64,000 bases of DNA from Serpentinicella sp031432315 (GTDB lineage Bacteria; Bacillota; Clostridia; Peptostreptococcales; Natronincolaceae): NCBI RefSeq assembly GCF_031432315.1, contig NZ_JAVKGO010000001.1, positions 1-64,000 of the forward strand, read 5' to 3'. Below are positions 34,244 to 42,729 of the stretch, in pieces; the first letter of the stretch is position 1; each line of letters begins with the position of its first letter. Under the pieces are notes generated by a model that worked only from the letters and a program-made list of their open reading frames with translations, made no database searches and was not told the origin of the DNA. The translations under genes were made by a program, and so were the position numbers.

Positions 34244-34271
34244 AAAATACTCTATCAAAGAGTATTTTTTT
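34244..34271 (+). terminator. Terminator of nrdR
   Basis: AAAATACTCT/AGAGTATTTT stem with five-base loop and T run. Confidence 0.9.
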
Positions 34272-34382
34272 TTGTTGCTTAAAACCTTTAAAGCTTTGGA
34301 ATATATTGTTGTTCATATATTTATTTTCTAAAGGGAATGATAAAAACAACTAAGACAAAATAATTTTAAGGAGGAAAAAATT

Positions 34383-35123
34383 ATGTCTTTAGGTATGATT
34401 CTATTAATGATCGTCACAGTTTTAATTTTCATGGGTTTAGCAGAACGTGTTCTAGATAGATTAAGATTAAGTGATAAAGCTGCTATTGTAATTATAATAG
34501 CAATGGTTTTATCCACTATATTTATACCAGATATAAATATTACAGAAAACGTGTCATTTAATATTGGTGGTTTTATAATACCTGTTGCATTAGGGATATA
34601 TTTATTTATAAAAGCAGGTACAAACAAAGAGAGATTCAGAGCAATAATGGCAGCAATTGTAGCAGGAGCAGTCATTTATATTACGCAAAGATATGTATTG
34701 CCAGCAGAACCTGAGGCTCAATACGTTGATCCAAACTATGTATATGGAATTCTCGGTGGCTTGATTGCATATGTTATGGGCCGATCAAGAAGGTCAGCTT
34801 TTATTGCTGGAATTTTTGGGATTGTAATAGCTGATGTGATCCAGCTGATAATAAATACAATAAATAATGTTCCAGCCCCTACAAGATTTGGTGGTGCAGG
34901 TGCTTTTGATACAACAGTTATGGCGGGTATATTAGCTGTTATAATAGCAGAGGTAGTTGGTGAAGCGAGGGAAAGATTACAGGGGGGAACAAGTAAAAAA
35001 AATATGCATTTTGAAAATGGAGAATTTGTGAGTTCCTTAGGAAAAAAGAAAGATGAAAAAGACAATAAGGTTATTGATATTAAGAAAGATAAAGACGATG
35101 GAGGTGACTTAGATGAAAAATAA
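34383..35123 (+). CDS. DUF1614 membrane protein
   Basis: A 246-residue membrane protein with about eight hydrophobic segments, ending in a charged cytoplasmic tail (SLGKKKDEKDNKVIDIKKDKDDGGDLDEK). The sequence matches DUF1614, a family found in endospore formers. It overlaps the start of spoIIP by 11 bases, and GGAGGTGACT for spoIIP lies inside this tail, so the two genes are translationally coupled. The function is unknown; a sporulation role is inferred from context. Confidence 0.83.
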   Translation: MSLGMILLMIVTVLIFMGLAERVLDRLRLSDKAAIVIIIAMVLSTIFIPDINITENVSFNIGGFIIPVALGIYLFIKAGTNKERFRAIMAAIVAGAVIYITQRYVLPAEPEAQYVDPNYVYGILGGLIAYVMGRSRRSAFIAGIFGIVIADVIQLIINTINNVPAPTRFGGAGAFDTTVMAGILAVIIAEVVGEARERLQGGTSKKNMHFENGEFVSSLGKKKDEKDNKVIDIKKDKDDGGDLDEK

Positions 35124-36273
35124 AAGCATATTTGTCATAATTATGACTGTACTTTTAATAGTGACATCGATCCCTCTGAGTTATGCAGATGATCTATATA
35201 GAAATTCAAATGGTTATTACACAGTCTTTGATGAAAATGATAATTCAGTTATTTTTAAAACTGCACATGAAGTAAAAGAAGGAGATCAATATCTTAGCGG
35301 GGATAATAAATTATACAAAATAACTAGAGTAGACAAAGAACAGAGAAAGGCATACGCAAAATATATAGAAGATGTACAATTACCAAAGATAAACGAAGAT
35401 GCACTAACATCATTTGTAGATAAGCTAAATAGTGGTGAGAGTTTGGCCATGGTTTTACAAGCACAAGCAGATACTGAAGGTGAAAATGGTGGAGTAGGAC
35501 TTTATTGCACCCATAGTTCTGAATCATACGTTCCAACAGATGGTTCAGAGAGTATAGAGGGTAGTGGAGGGATCTTACAAGTAGCAGAAAGAATGAGTGA
35601 GTCATTTCAAGAAAATGGAGTTGAAGCAGTATTTGATAATACATCTCATGACCCTCATGATTCAGGTGCTTATAAAAGGTCGAGACGTACTGCTACTCAA
35701 CTTTTAACTGAGCACCAACCAACAGCACTACTTGACGTTCATAGAGACGCAATTCCAGCGGAAGAGTATTCAACTGAAATAAACGGTGAACCTGCTTCAC
35801 AGGTGAGATTGGTAATAGGAGGTCGAAACCAAAATTTTAGTGCAAATGAAGAAGTTGCATTACAGGTAAAGGCAGTTGCAGACAAAATGTATCCTGGTTT
35901 AATTAAAGATATATTCTATGCCCAGGGTGATTATAATCAAGATCTAACTCCGAGGGCAATGCTTCTTGAAATGGGGACTTATGAGCAAGAGAGGGAGTTA
36001 GCAGAAAAAAGTGCAGGGTATTTTTCAGAAGTTTTAACAACATCTCTATTCGGGGGAACTTTCGAAGATCAAACAGATGGTGGTACAGAACAAGCACAGC
36101 CAGTACAGGAAAGTAATAGGGGTTCTGGTACAGGAATTATAGCTATAGGTGTAGTTGTTGGATTAGGAGCATTGGCATTCTTGTTCTTAAGTAGTGGTGG
36201 AAAAGAGTGGAAATCAAAATTAGGAACTTTTAAAGAAGAATTTAATAATTTCTTGGGGAGAAAAAAGAAATAA
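35113..36273 (+). CDS. spoIIP: Stage II sporulation protein P (peptidoglycan amidase)
   Basis: A 386-residue SpoIIP. A signal peptide (residues 1-25), then the amidase/endopeptidase domain with the zinc-ligand candidates H134 (YCTHSSESY) and H210 (LLDVHRDA) and the late LLEMGTYEQE. SpoIIP strips peptides from glycan strands during engulfment, with SpoIID and SpoIIM. It carries a C-terminal membrane segment near residues 338-358 followed by a short basic tail, unlike the N-terminally anchored Bacillus protein. It starts inside the DUF1614 gene. Confidence 0.93.
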   Translation: MKNKSIFVIIMTVLLIVTSIPLSYADDLYRNSNGYYTVFDENDNSVIFKTAHEVKEGDQYLSGDNKLYKITRVDKEQRKAYAKYIEDVQLPKINEDALTSFVDKLNSGESLAMVLQAQADTEGENGGVGLYCTHSSESYVPTDGSESIEGSGGILQVAERMSESFQENGVEAVFDNTSHDPHDSGAYKRSRRTATQLLTEHQPTALLDVHRDAIPAEEYSTEINGEPASQVRLVIGGRNQNFSANEEVALQVKAVADKMYPGLIKDIFYAQGDYNQDLTPRAMLLEMGTYEQERELAEKSAGYFSEVLTTSLFGGTFEDQTDGGTEQAQPVQESNRGSGTGIIAIGVVVGLGALAFLFLSSGGKEWKSKLGTFKEEFNNFLGRKKK

Positions 36274-36289
36274 GATAGGTGGTTATAAA

Positions 36290-37183
36290 GTGGAAAAGGA
36301 TTTTTTAATAATATTAGTATCCTTTATTATGGGAATAATTGCGCGAACATTTATGATAAAAGTAGATTATAGGCAATACCCTACTTATCCCCAATCTTAT
36401 TTATCACATATAACTTTAGGTATTATTGCTGCCGGCTTAGGGGCAGTAGTAATACCTGCAATAGCAAATAAAGAGTTTGTTGCCGTAACATTTTTAGCTA
36501 TTGCAGCACAACATTTTAGAGATGTAAGAAGTCTTGAAAGAGAAAGTTTAGATAACATTGAGCCAACGGAACTCGTTCCTAGAGGGACGGCATATATAGA
36601 AGATATTGCAAAAATTTTTGAAGCCAGAAATTATATGGCAATCCTTACGGCAACGGGTACGGGTGCTACATTGTACTTAGCACTTTACTTTGAATTAAAT
36701 AGATACTTTAGTATAGCTTTAGGTATTATAATAGGGTCTATTATCATAACAGCTTTAAATAGACTATTAAAAATGAGTACAATAGAAGAAATAGCAGATG
36801 TTCAATCAGCTGAAATAGAATTTGATGGTCCTTTATTAAAAATTGCAGGTACATTTGTAATGAACATAGGCCTTAAAGATTCAAGAGAAATTTTTAAAAA
36901 ACAAGGAGTTGCTGTAGAAATTATACCAAAGGATAAATATGCTACAGCAATTCTTTCTAATATCGGACAAAGACAAGCAATACAACATAATGCTGCAATA
37001 CAATTAGGCATTCGAAAAGATGTCGATGAGCCAGATTTTACACCAATAGCTAGAATTAACACGGCTAACGGCAATGTAGTTATGGCAATTGTTGTAAGAG
37101 ATGCAGATATAAATAAGTATATTGAGGCGGTTAAAGGTACGCCAATTTTAGAAAGTGCAAAAAGAAAACCAATTGATATATAA
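36290..37183 (+). CDS. YIEGIA family membrane protein
   Basis: A 297-residue protein with three to four hydrophobic segments in the first half and the family motif YIEGIA present here as YIEDIA (residues about 102-107, in GTAYIEDIAKIFEAR). The second half is soluble and mixed alpha/beta. The family is restricted to endospore-forming Firmicutes and its members sit near spoIIP and spoIVA. The GTG at 36290 has ATAGGTGGTTAT upstream. Its small partner gene follows. Confidence 0.85.
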   Translation: MEKDFLIILVSFIMGIIARTFMIKVDYRQYPTYPQSYLSHITLGIIAAGLGAVVIPAIANKEFVAVTFLAIAAQHFRDVRSLERESLDNIEPTELVPRGTAYIEDIAKIFEARNYMAILTATGTGATLYLALYFELNRYFSIALGIIIGSIIITALNRLLKMSTIEEIADVQSAEIEFDGPLLKIAGTFVMNIGLKDSREIFKKQGVAVEIIPKDKYATAILSNIGQRQAIQHNAAIQLGIRKDVDEPDFTPIARINTANGNVVMAIVVRDADINKYIEAVKGTPILESAKRKPIDI

Positions 37184-37194
37184 GGATGAGAGCG

Positions 37195-37389
37195 ATGGAT
37201 TATGGCATAAAAGAGTTAATTATTGCAATAATAACAACAAACAGGGAACTTGTTTCAGGAGGAACAGCACCCATATTTTATGTTGAAAATGATGAAAAAA
37301 AAGAAGAAAAAGCACTTCTAGTTTCAAAAACAACAATGGGCATGGTTCATGATATTGGCGATGGAACTTATATTGTTGTAAAACATTAG
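37195..37389 (+). CDS. Small partner protein of the YIEGIA family (capping subunit type)
   Basis: A 64-residue protein (MDYGIKELIIAIITTNRELVSGGTAPIFYVEND ...) matching the small capping-complex subunit type always encoded next to YIEGIA proteins. The ATG at 37195 is preferred to that at 37186 because AAGGATGAGAG lies at the right spacing before it. It starts 12 bases after the YIEGIA stop. The role, inferred from the pairing, is to form a complex in sporulation; biochemical data are unknown to me. Confidence 0.8.
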   Translation: MDYGIKELIIAIITTNRELVSGGTAPIFYVENDEKKEEKALLVSKTTMGMVHDIGDGTYIVVKH

Positions 37390-37404
37390 TTAGGATGGGG
37401 TTTT

Positions 37405-37662
37405 ATGAAAATTATTTTTACATCTAAGGCTAATAGCTATAAGACTATGAAAGAAGCATATAAGCATATTGGTTTAGATGAAAAACTCATAGACCCAAAT
37501 TGTGATTTAGGTAAAATGAAATTACACTATTTAGGACTAGACAGTGAAAGTAATGAAGTGTATGTTTCTAATTACTATAAAAATAAGCATATATTTTCTA
37601 ATATTATTAGTGGGTTAGGAAGTGTTTTCAAAGAAGAGATAATAATACTAGACATAGATTAA
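37405..37662 (+). CDS. Small DUF3189-like protein
   Basis: An 85-residue protein starting MKIIFTSKANSYKTMKEAYKHIGL; the first strand and length of its repeats resemble the DUF3189 protein encoded next. It may be a truncated or ancestral copy. There is no visible catalytic motif. It lies 16 bases after the partner gene of YIEGIA, with GGATGGGG upstream of the ATG. The family assignment is tentative. Confidence 0.6.
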   Translation: MKIIFTSKANSYKTMKEAYKHIGLDEKLIDPNCDLGKMKLHYLGLDSESNEVYVSNYYKNKHIFSNIISGLGSVFKEEIIILDID

Positions 37663-37684
37663 AGCGATTAGTAGGTGGTAAGGT

Positions 37685-38149
37685 ATGAAAATAATATACT
37701 GCTGTTATGGTGGGGCACATACATCAATAGTTGCCTCGTCTATCCATATGGGATATCTTCCCACAGATAAAATTCCAACGTCTGAAGAGATTCTCTCTGT
37801 GCCTTACTATGATCAAAGTGCAAATAATAGTGTAGGTACTCCTTTGTTCATGGGTGTAGATGAATACACAAATGAAGTGTATGTCATGGGGATGGGACAT
37901 CATAGAGATTACTATGCAGTAATGACATATGAGTATGCACATATTCTTGCGTCAGATAAAGGAACTTCTATAAGAATAATAAATGCACTTTCATGTATCA
38001 ACAATTACATCCGTATTGGTGGTTTTCTATCAAGGCGAGCTAACCTAATATCGATAGGTAGACCATTAACGGTGTTTGGTATACAAAGAAATTATAAATA
38101 TTTTGTTGAACTTGTCTCAAATCTAAAGAAAGCAATAAAAGTTGACTGA
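37685..38149 (+). CDS. DUF3189 family protein
   Basis: A 154-residue protein matching DUF3189 (MKIIYCCYGGAHTSIVASSIHMGYLPTDKIPTSEEILSVPYYDQ). These proteins occur in endospore formers in the neighbourhood of spoIIP, DUF512 and YIEGIA genes. The function is unknown. The N-terminal YCCYGGAHTS loop looks like a nucleotide or metal-binding turn, which is speculation. It ends the block begun at 34383, and a palindrome follows the stop. Confidence 0.82.
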   Translation: MKIIYCCYGGAHTSIVASSIHMGYLPTDKIPTSEEILSVPYYDQSANNSVGTPLFMGVDEYTNEVYVMGMGHHRDYYAVMTYEYAHILASDKGTSIRIINALSCINNYIRIGGFLSRRANLISIGRPLTVFGIQRNYKYFVELVSNLKKAIKVD

Positions 38150-38152
38150 TTG

Positions 38153-38223
38153 TTAGCATCAGTGCTAATATAATAATTGGTATTGTTTATTTTTATGATA
38201 TAATATTAGTATCAGATACCAAT
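38153..38223 (+). promoter_or_regulatory. Promoter region with palindromes before the DUF512 gene
   Basis: TTGGTA (38177-38182), 16 bases, TATAAT (38199-38204). The -35 lies inside ATTGGTAT (38176-38183), whose reverse complement ATACCAAT is at 38216-38223, past the -10. A TTAGCA/TGCTAA palindrome lies upstream at 38153-38168. The arrangement suggests a repressor operator. Confidence 0.5.
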
Positions 38224-38244
38224 AAAATAAGAGTAGGTGCTTTA

Positions 38245-39600
38245 TTGGAAGGAATAAAAAATAAGAACATAATAAGTAAAGTTTTTGCGGGAAGTATTGC
38301 AGAAGAAGTTGGGATAGAGGCAGGTGACTTTCTCTTAAGCATTAATGGAGAAAAAATTGAAGATATTATTGAATACAGGTTCTATATGTCAGATGAATAT
38401 TTAGAAGTGGCCATAGAAAAGCAAGATGGTGAACTATGGGAAATTGAAATTGAAAAAGATTATGATGAAGATCTTGGTATTGAATTTGAAAATCCAATTA
38501 TTTCGGAAGCAAAAAGTTGTAAAAATAAATGTATATTTTGCTTTATAGACCAGCTTCCTAAAAATATGAGAGAAACTTTATATTTTAAAGATGATGACTC
38601 AAGATTATCTTTTTTAACGGGGAATTATATCACACTTACTAATATGAAATCGGAAGATATTGATAAGATAATAAAATACCGGATAAGTCCAATTAATATA
38701 TCAGTACATACTACAAATAGTAAGCTTCGTGAAAAGATGCTTAATAATCGTCATGCTGGGGACATATTATCTATTATTCATAGGTTTGCGGAGAATGGTA
38801 TTTATATGAATTGCCAAATTGTACTTTGTCCAGATGTTAATGATAAGAAAGAATTAGATAATACAATAAAAGATTTAGGTCATTATAGTAATTTTATACA
38901 AAGTTTAGCTATTGTCCCGGTAGGCTTAACTAAATATAGGGAAGGACTTTTTAAATTAAGAGCATTTGAGAAAGAAGAAGCGCTAAAAATAATTGAGCAA
39001 ATAGAGGGTTTTCAAAAAAAATTCAAGCAAGAAACAGGAAGAAACTTTGTGTACTTAGGAGATGAGTTTTATCTTTTAGCTAATAAAGCTTTTCCTATAT
39101 ACGAAGACTACGATCACTTTACTCAACTTGAAAATGGTGTTGGACTAGTGACGAAATTTAAAAAGACATTTTATGATTATCTAGCCACAATAGAAAAAAA
39201 AGAACTTATTAAATCAAAGAAGATTACCGTTGTTACCGGAGACCTTGCATTTAATATTATAGAAAGTTTAACCAAAGACTTAGTAGAAAAGATCGAAGAC
39301 GTAGAAATACAAGTAATACCTATTAAAAATAACTATTTCGGCGGACATGTGAATGTAAGTGGCCTAGTTACAGGTACTGATATAATTGATACACTAGAAG
39401 GAAAAGACCTAGGAGAAAAAGTTATTATTCCAGAGTCAATGTTAAAATCAGGTGAAACCATATTTCTTGATAATGTAACAATTGAGGATATAGAAAATAA
39501 ATTAAAAACCCGTATATCTGTTAGCGAAGTTGACGGGAGTAGTTTTATTAAAGAAATACTAAGGAATGAAAGTGAAGAGAGGGGTGCAGGCTATGCCTAA
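38245..39600 (+). CDS. DUF512/PDZ radical SAM protein
   Basis: A 451-residue protein: an N-terminal PDZ-like segment (VFAGSIAEEVGIEAGDFLLSINGEKIED), a radical SAM core with C92-x3-C96-x2-C99 (CKNKCIFC), and a C-terminal DUF512 domain. This architecture (YdgD/TIGR03279-like) is common in clostridia just before der. The substrate is unknown. The start is TTG at 38245 with GTAGGTGC upstream. Its stop overlaps the start of der by eight bases. Confidence 0.9.
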   Translation: MEGIKNKNIISKVFAGSIAEEVGIEAGDFLLSINGEKIEDIIEYRFYMSDEYLEVAIEKQDGELWEIEIEKDYDEDLGIEFENPIISEAKSCKNKCIFCFIDQLPKNMRETLYFKDDDSRLSFLTGNYITLTNMKSEDIDKIIKYRISPINISVHTTNSKLREKMLNNRHAGDILSIIHRFAENGIYMNCQIVLCPDVNDKKELDNTIKDLGHYSNFIQSLAIVPVGLTKYREGLFKLRAFEKEEALKIIEQIEGFQKKFKQETGRNFVYLGDEFYLLANKAFPIYEDYDHFTQLENGVGLVTKFKKTFYDYLATIEKKELIKSKKITVVTGDLAFNIIESLTKDLVEKIEDVEIQVIPIKNNYFGGHVNVSGLVTGTDIIDTLEGKDLGEKVIIPESMLKSGETIFLDNVTIEDIENKLKTRISVSEVDGSSFIKEILRNESEERGAGYA

Positions 39601-40915
39601 ACCGATAGTAGCAGTAGTGGGAAGACCAAATGTAGGAAAATCAACTTTTTTTAACAAGATAGCAGGACGAAGAATATCTATCGTGGAAGACAAACCAGGT
39701 GTGACAAGAGATCGTATTTATACCGAAGTAGAGTGGTTGAATTACAGCTTTACAATGATCGATACTGGTGGAATTGAACCTGATTCAGAGGCTATTATAC
39801 CATCACAAATGAGAAGACAAGCAGAACTAGCCATTGAAACAGCAGATGTAATCGTATTTATGTTAGATGGTCGAGAAGGGTTAACGGCATCTGATCGCGA
39901 TATCGGCGATATGCTAAGAAAATCTAATAAACCAGTTGTTCTATCTATAAACAAAGTAGATACTAAAGAAAAGAGTGAGCACTTTTATGATTTTTATGAA
40001 TTAGGACTAGGAGAGCCTAATGAAATATCTGCTTCATTGGGATTAGGTATCGGAGATTTACTAGATGAAATTGTAAGACATTTTAGTTCAATTGATATTA
40101 TTGAATATGATGAAGAAGTTATGAAAGTTGCTGTCATAGGAAAACCAAATGTAGGTAAATCATCTATTATTAATAGAATATTAGGTGAAGACCGTGTTAT
40201 TGTAAGTGATATTGCAGGAACAACTCGAGATGCTATTGACACCCCTTTTTCTGATGGGGATGATCACTATGTACTTATTGATACCGCAGGTATTAGAAGG
40301 AAAAGTAAAGTAACAGAAAATATAGAACGTTATAGTGTTATAAGATCCATAGCAGCAGTGGAAAGAGCTGACGTTTGTTTGCTTGTTATTGATGCAACAG
40401 AAGGAGTGACTGAGCAAGATAAAAAAATTGCTGGGTTTAGTCATGAAAACGGTAAAGGACTAGTTATTGTTGTAAACAAGTGGGACTTAATTGAAAAAGA
40501 TACACATAGTATGAATAAATTTACAAAATTAATTAGGGATGAGCTTTCTTACTGTATGTATGCACCAATCTTATATATATCAGCATTAACAGGACAGAGA
40601 ACCAACCAGCTACTTGAAAAAATTAAGTATGTAGCCAATCAAAATGCAATGCGTCTGCAAACGGGTACACTAAATGAAGTAATTGGAGAAGCCACACTTT
40701 TAAATCAACCACCATCTGATAAAGGAAGACCATTAAAAATTTACTATGGTACCCAAGCCGCAGTTAAACCACCAACCTTTGTTTTATTTATTAATGATAA
40801 AGAACTAATGCATTTCTCCTATGAGAGATATTTAGAAAATCGTATAAGAGAATATTTTAATTTTGAAGGGACACCTATTAGATTTATATATAGGGAAAAA
40901 TCTGGGGGCGAATAA
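39593..40915 (+). CDS. der: Ribosome biogenesis GTPase Der (EngA)
   Basis: A 440-residue protein with two tandem GTPase domains (GRPNVGKST near residue 9 and GKPNVGKSS near residue 183; DTAGIRRKSKV; NKWD) and the C-terminal KH-like domain. Der assists 50S assembly. The ATG at 39593 follows GAGAGGGGTG; the overlap with the previous gene couples the two. Confidence 0.97.
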   Translation: MPKPIVAVVGRPNVGKSTFFNKIAGRRISIVEDKPGVTRDRIYTEVEWLNYSFTMIDTGGIEPDSEAIIPSQMRRQAELAIETADVIVFMLDGREGLTASDRDIGDMLRKSNKPVVLSINKVDTKEKSEHFYDFYELGLGEPNEISASLGLGIGDLLDEIVRHFSSIDIIEYDEEVMKVAVIGKPNVGKSSIINRILGEDRVIVSDIAGTTRDAIDTPFSDGDDHYVLIDTAGIRRKSKVTENIERYSVIRSIAAVERADVCLLVIDATEGVTEQDKKIAGFSHENGKGLVIVVNKWDLIEKDTHSMNKFTKLIRDELSYCMYAPILYISALTGQRTNQLLEKIKYVANQNAMRLQTGTLNEVIGEATLLNQPPSDKGRPLKIYYGTQAAVKPPTFVLFINDKELMHFSYERYLENRIREYFNFEGTPIRFIYREKSGGE

Positions 40916-40918
40916 AAA

Positions 40919-41512
40919 ATGGTGGATGTTATCATTGTTTTGGTTGCATATGCATTAGGTAATTTTTCAACTTCTTTTATAGTGGGAAAACTAATGGCTA
41001 ATATTGATATAAGACAGTGCGGAAGTGGTAACGCTGGGTCTACAAACGTGCTAAGGACATTAGGTAAAAAGGCAGCAGCTTTTACACTTTTAGGAGATAG
41101 CATTAAAGGAGTTGCAGCTGTTTTGATCGCAACATATTTTGGTAATGCAGAAAATATAGAACTGATTACAGGAATAGCCGTTGTACTAGGACACAATTAT
41201 CCTATACTACTTAAGTTTAAAGGTGGAAAAGGAATTGCTACAACAATAGGAGTAGCAGTAATAACAAATTATATAGTAGCGTTAATATGCATAGGCATTG
41301 GCTTAATAGTATTAATAAAATATAAATATGTATCCCTAGCATCTTTAGTTGCTATCATTTTATTTGCAATAATTTTATCAATTCATAGCATTGAGTATTT
41401 TTTATTTGGAGCAATACTATGTCTATTAGCAGTGTATAGGCATAAGGATAACATACAGAGATTACTTAATGGGACAGAAAGAAAAATTGGTGAGAAACTA
41501 AATTCATTGTAA
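40919..41512 (+). CDS. plsY: Glycerol-3-phosphate acyltransferase PlsY
   Basis: A 197-residue membrane enzyme that transfers an acyl group from acyl-phosphate to glycerol-3-phosphate, the first step of phospholipid synthesis. Motifs are GSGNAGSTNVLRTLGKKAA, a glycine-rich GHNYP site (LGHNYPILLKFKGGKGIATT) and five membrane segments. It lies three bases after der and 17 before gpsA, which makes its substrate. Confidence 0.96.
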   Translation: MVDVIIVLVAYALGNFSTSFIVGKLMANIDIRQCGSGNAGSTNVLRTLGKKAAAFTLLGDSIKGVAAVLIATYFGNAENIELITGIAVVLGHNYPILLKFKGGKGIATTIGVAVITNYIVALICIGIGLIVLIKYKYVSLASLVAIILFAIILSIHSIEYFLFGAILCLLAVYRHKDNIQRLLNGTERKIGEKLNSL

Positions 41513-41529
41513 GGTAAGGGGGAACTGGA

Positions 41530-42561
41530 ATGAAAAAAGTAAATGTTACAGTTTTGGGAGCGGGAAGTTTTGGAACTGCTTTAGCGTATTCTCTTGGTAA
41601 TAGTGGACATAATGTTAAGCTTTGGATGAGAAATGAAAAGCAGTATGAAGAGATGAAAGCAACAAAAATAAATCGAAAATACTTACCGAATATTATGCTA
41701 CCACATACTGTAGACTATATGCTAGACATAGAGAAAGCACTAGCAAATAGTGATATAATTTTACTAGCAGTTCCAACACAGAAGGTAAGACAGCTTTTAA
41801 TAAAAATCAAACCCATTGTTAAAAAAGAACAAATCCTAGTTAATGTTGCTAAGGGTTTAGAAGAAAATAGCCATTTGCGTATATCAGAGGTTATAAAAGA
41901 AGCGTTAGATAATCATCCTTTTGCTATTCTTTCTGGACCTTCGCATGCAGAAGAGGTAGGAAAAGATATGCCAACAACACTTGTTGTAGCTGCAGAAAAT
42001 AAAGAAATTGCAGAATACGTACAAATGGTATTTATGACGTCTGTGGTTAGGGTTTATACAAATCCAGACGTAATTGGTGTTGAGTTAGGGGGCGCATTAA
42101 AAAATGTTATTGCATTTGGTGCAGGTATAGTTGATGGACTGGGTTTTGGTGATAATGCAAAAGCTGCCTTAATGACCCGAGGCATTAGAGAGATAGCAAG
42201 ACTTGGAGATTCTATGGGATCTAATGTATATACATTTGCTGGATTATCCGGGATCGGAGACCTGATAGTAACATGTACAAGTATGCACAGTAGAAATCGT
42301 AGAGCGGGTATATTAATTGGAGAAGGAAAAACACTAGCGGAAACTTTAGAAGAAATAGGGATGGTAGTTGAAGGAATAACAACAACTAAAGTGGCATATG
42401 AACTAGCAAAGAAGAGAAATATTGATATGCCAATAACTGAGCAAATTTATAACGTTTTATATAATAATCATGATGTTAAAGAATCAGTAATTAAATTAAT
42501 GTCCAGAAATAAAAAACAAGAGATAGAGGAAATTTATGAAGAAGAAAAAATAGAATGGTAA
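41530..42561 (+). CDS. gpsA: Glycerol-3-phosphate dehydrogenase (NAD(P)+)
   Basis: A 343-residue enzyme that reduces dihydroxyacetone phosphate to sn-glycerol-3-phosphate. The N-terminal dinucleotide motif GAGSFGTALA, the active-site region GGALKNVIAFGAGIVDGLGFGDNAKAALMTRG and GLSGIGDLIVTCTS are complete. It is last in the der-plsY-gpsA set, ended by the hairpin at 42569-42594. Confidence 0.97.
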   Translation: MKKVNVTVLGAGSFGTALAYSLGNSGHNVKLWMRNEKQYEEMKATKINRKYLPNIMLPHTVDYMLDIEKALANSDIILLAVPTQKVRQLLIKIKPIVKKEQILVNVAKGLEENSHLRISEVIKEALDNHPFAILSGPSHAEEVGKDMPTTLVVAAENKEIAEYVQMVFMTSVVRVYTNPDVIGVELGGALKNVIAFGAGIVDGLGFGDNAKAALMTRGIREIARLGDSMGSNVYTFAGLSGIGDLIVTCTSMHSRNRRAGILIGEGKTLAETLEEIGMVVEGITTTKVAYELAKKRNIDMPITEQIYNVLYNNHDVKESVIKLMSRNKKQEIEEIYEEEKIEW

Positions 42562-42568
42562 AAATCGG

Positions 42569-42594
42569 AATGCCTATATGCTAGGCATTTTTTT
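42569..42594 (+). terminator. Terminator of der-plsY-gpsA
   Basis: AATGCCTA/TAGGCATT stem with a five-base loop and a T run, just after the gpsA stop. Confidence 0.9.
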
Positions 42595-42646
42595 ATACCC
42601 TAATAACTCCCCTTATATATTTAACCTAATGTTATAAAGAAGATTG

Positions 42647-42674
42647 TCATATTATTATGTTGTAATCATATATT
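42647..42674 (+). promoter_or_regulatory. Possible SigE promoter of spoIVA
   Basis: TCATATT (matching the KMATATT -35), 13 bases, then CATATATT (six of eight to the CATACAAT -10), about 55 bases before the spoIVA start. SigE control of spoIVA is known from Bacillus. The spacing is at the low end. Confidence 0.5.
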
Positions 42675-42729
42675 TATAGTGTTAATAGTATGGATGTCTA
42701 ATTATATCCAGACAAAAGGAGGGGATTTT

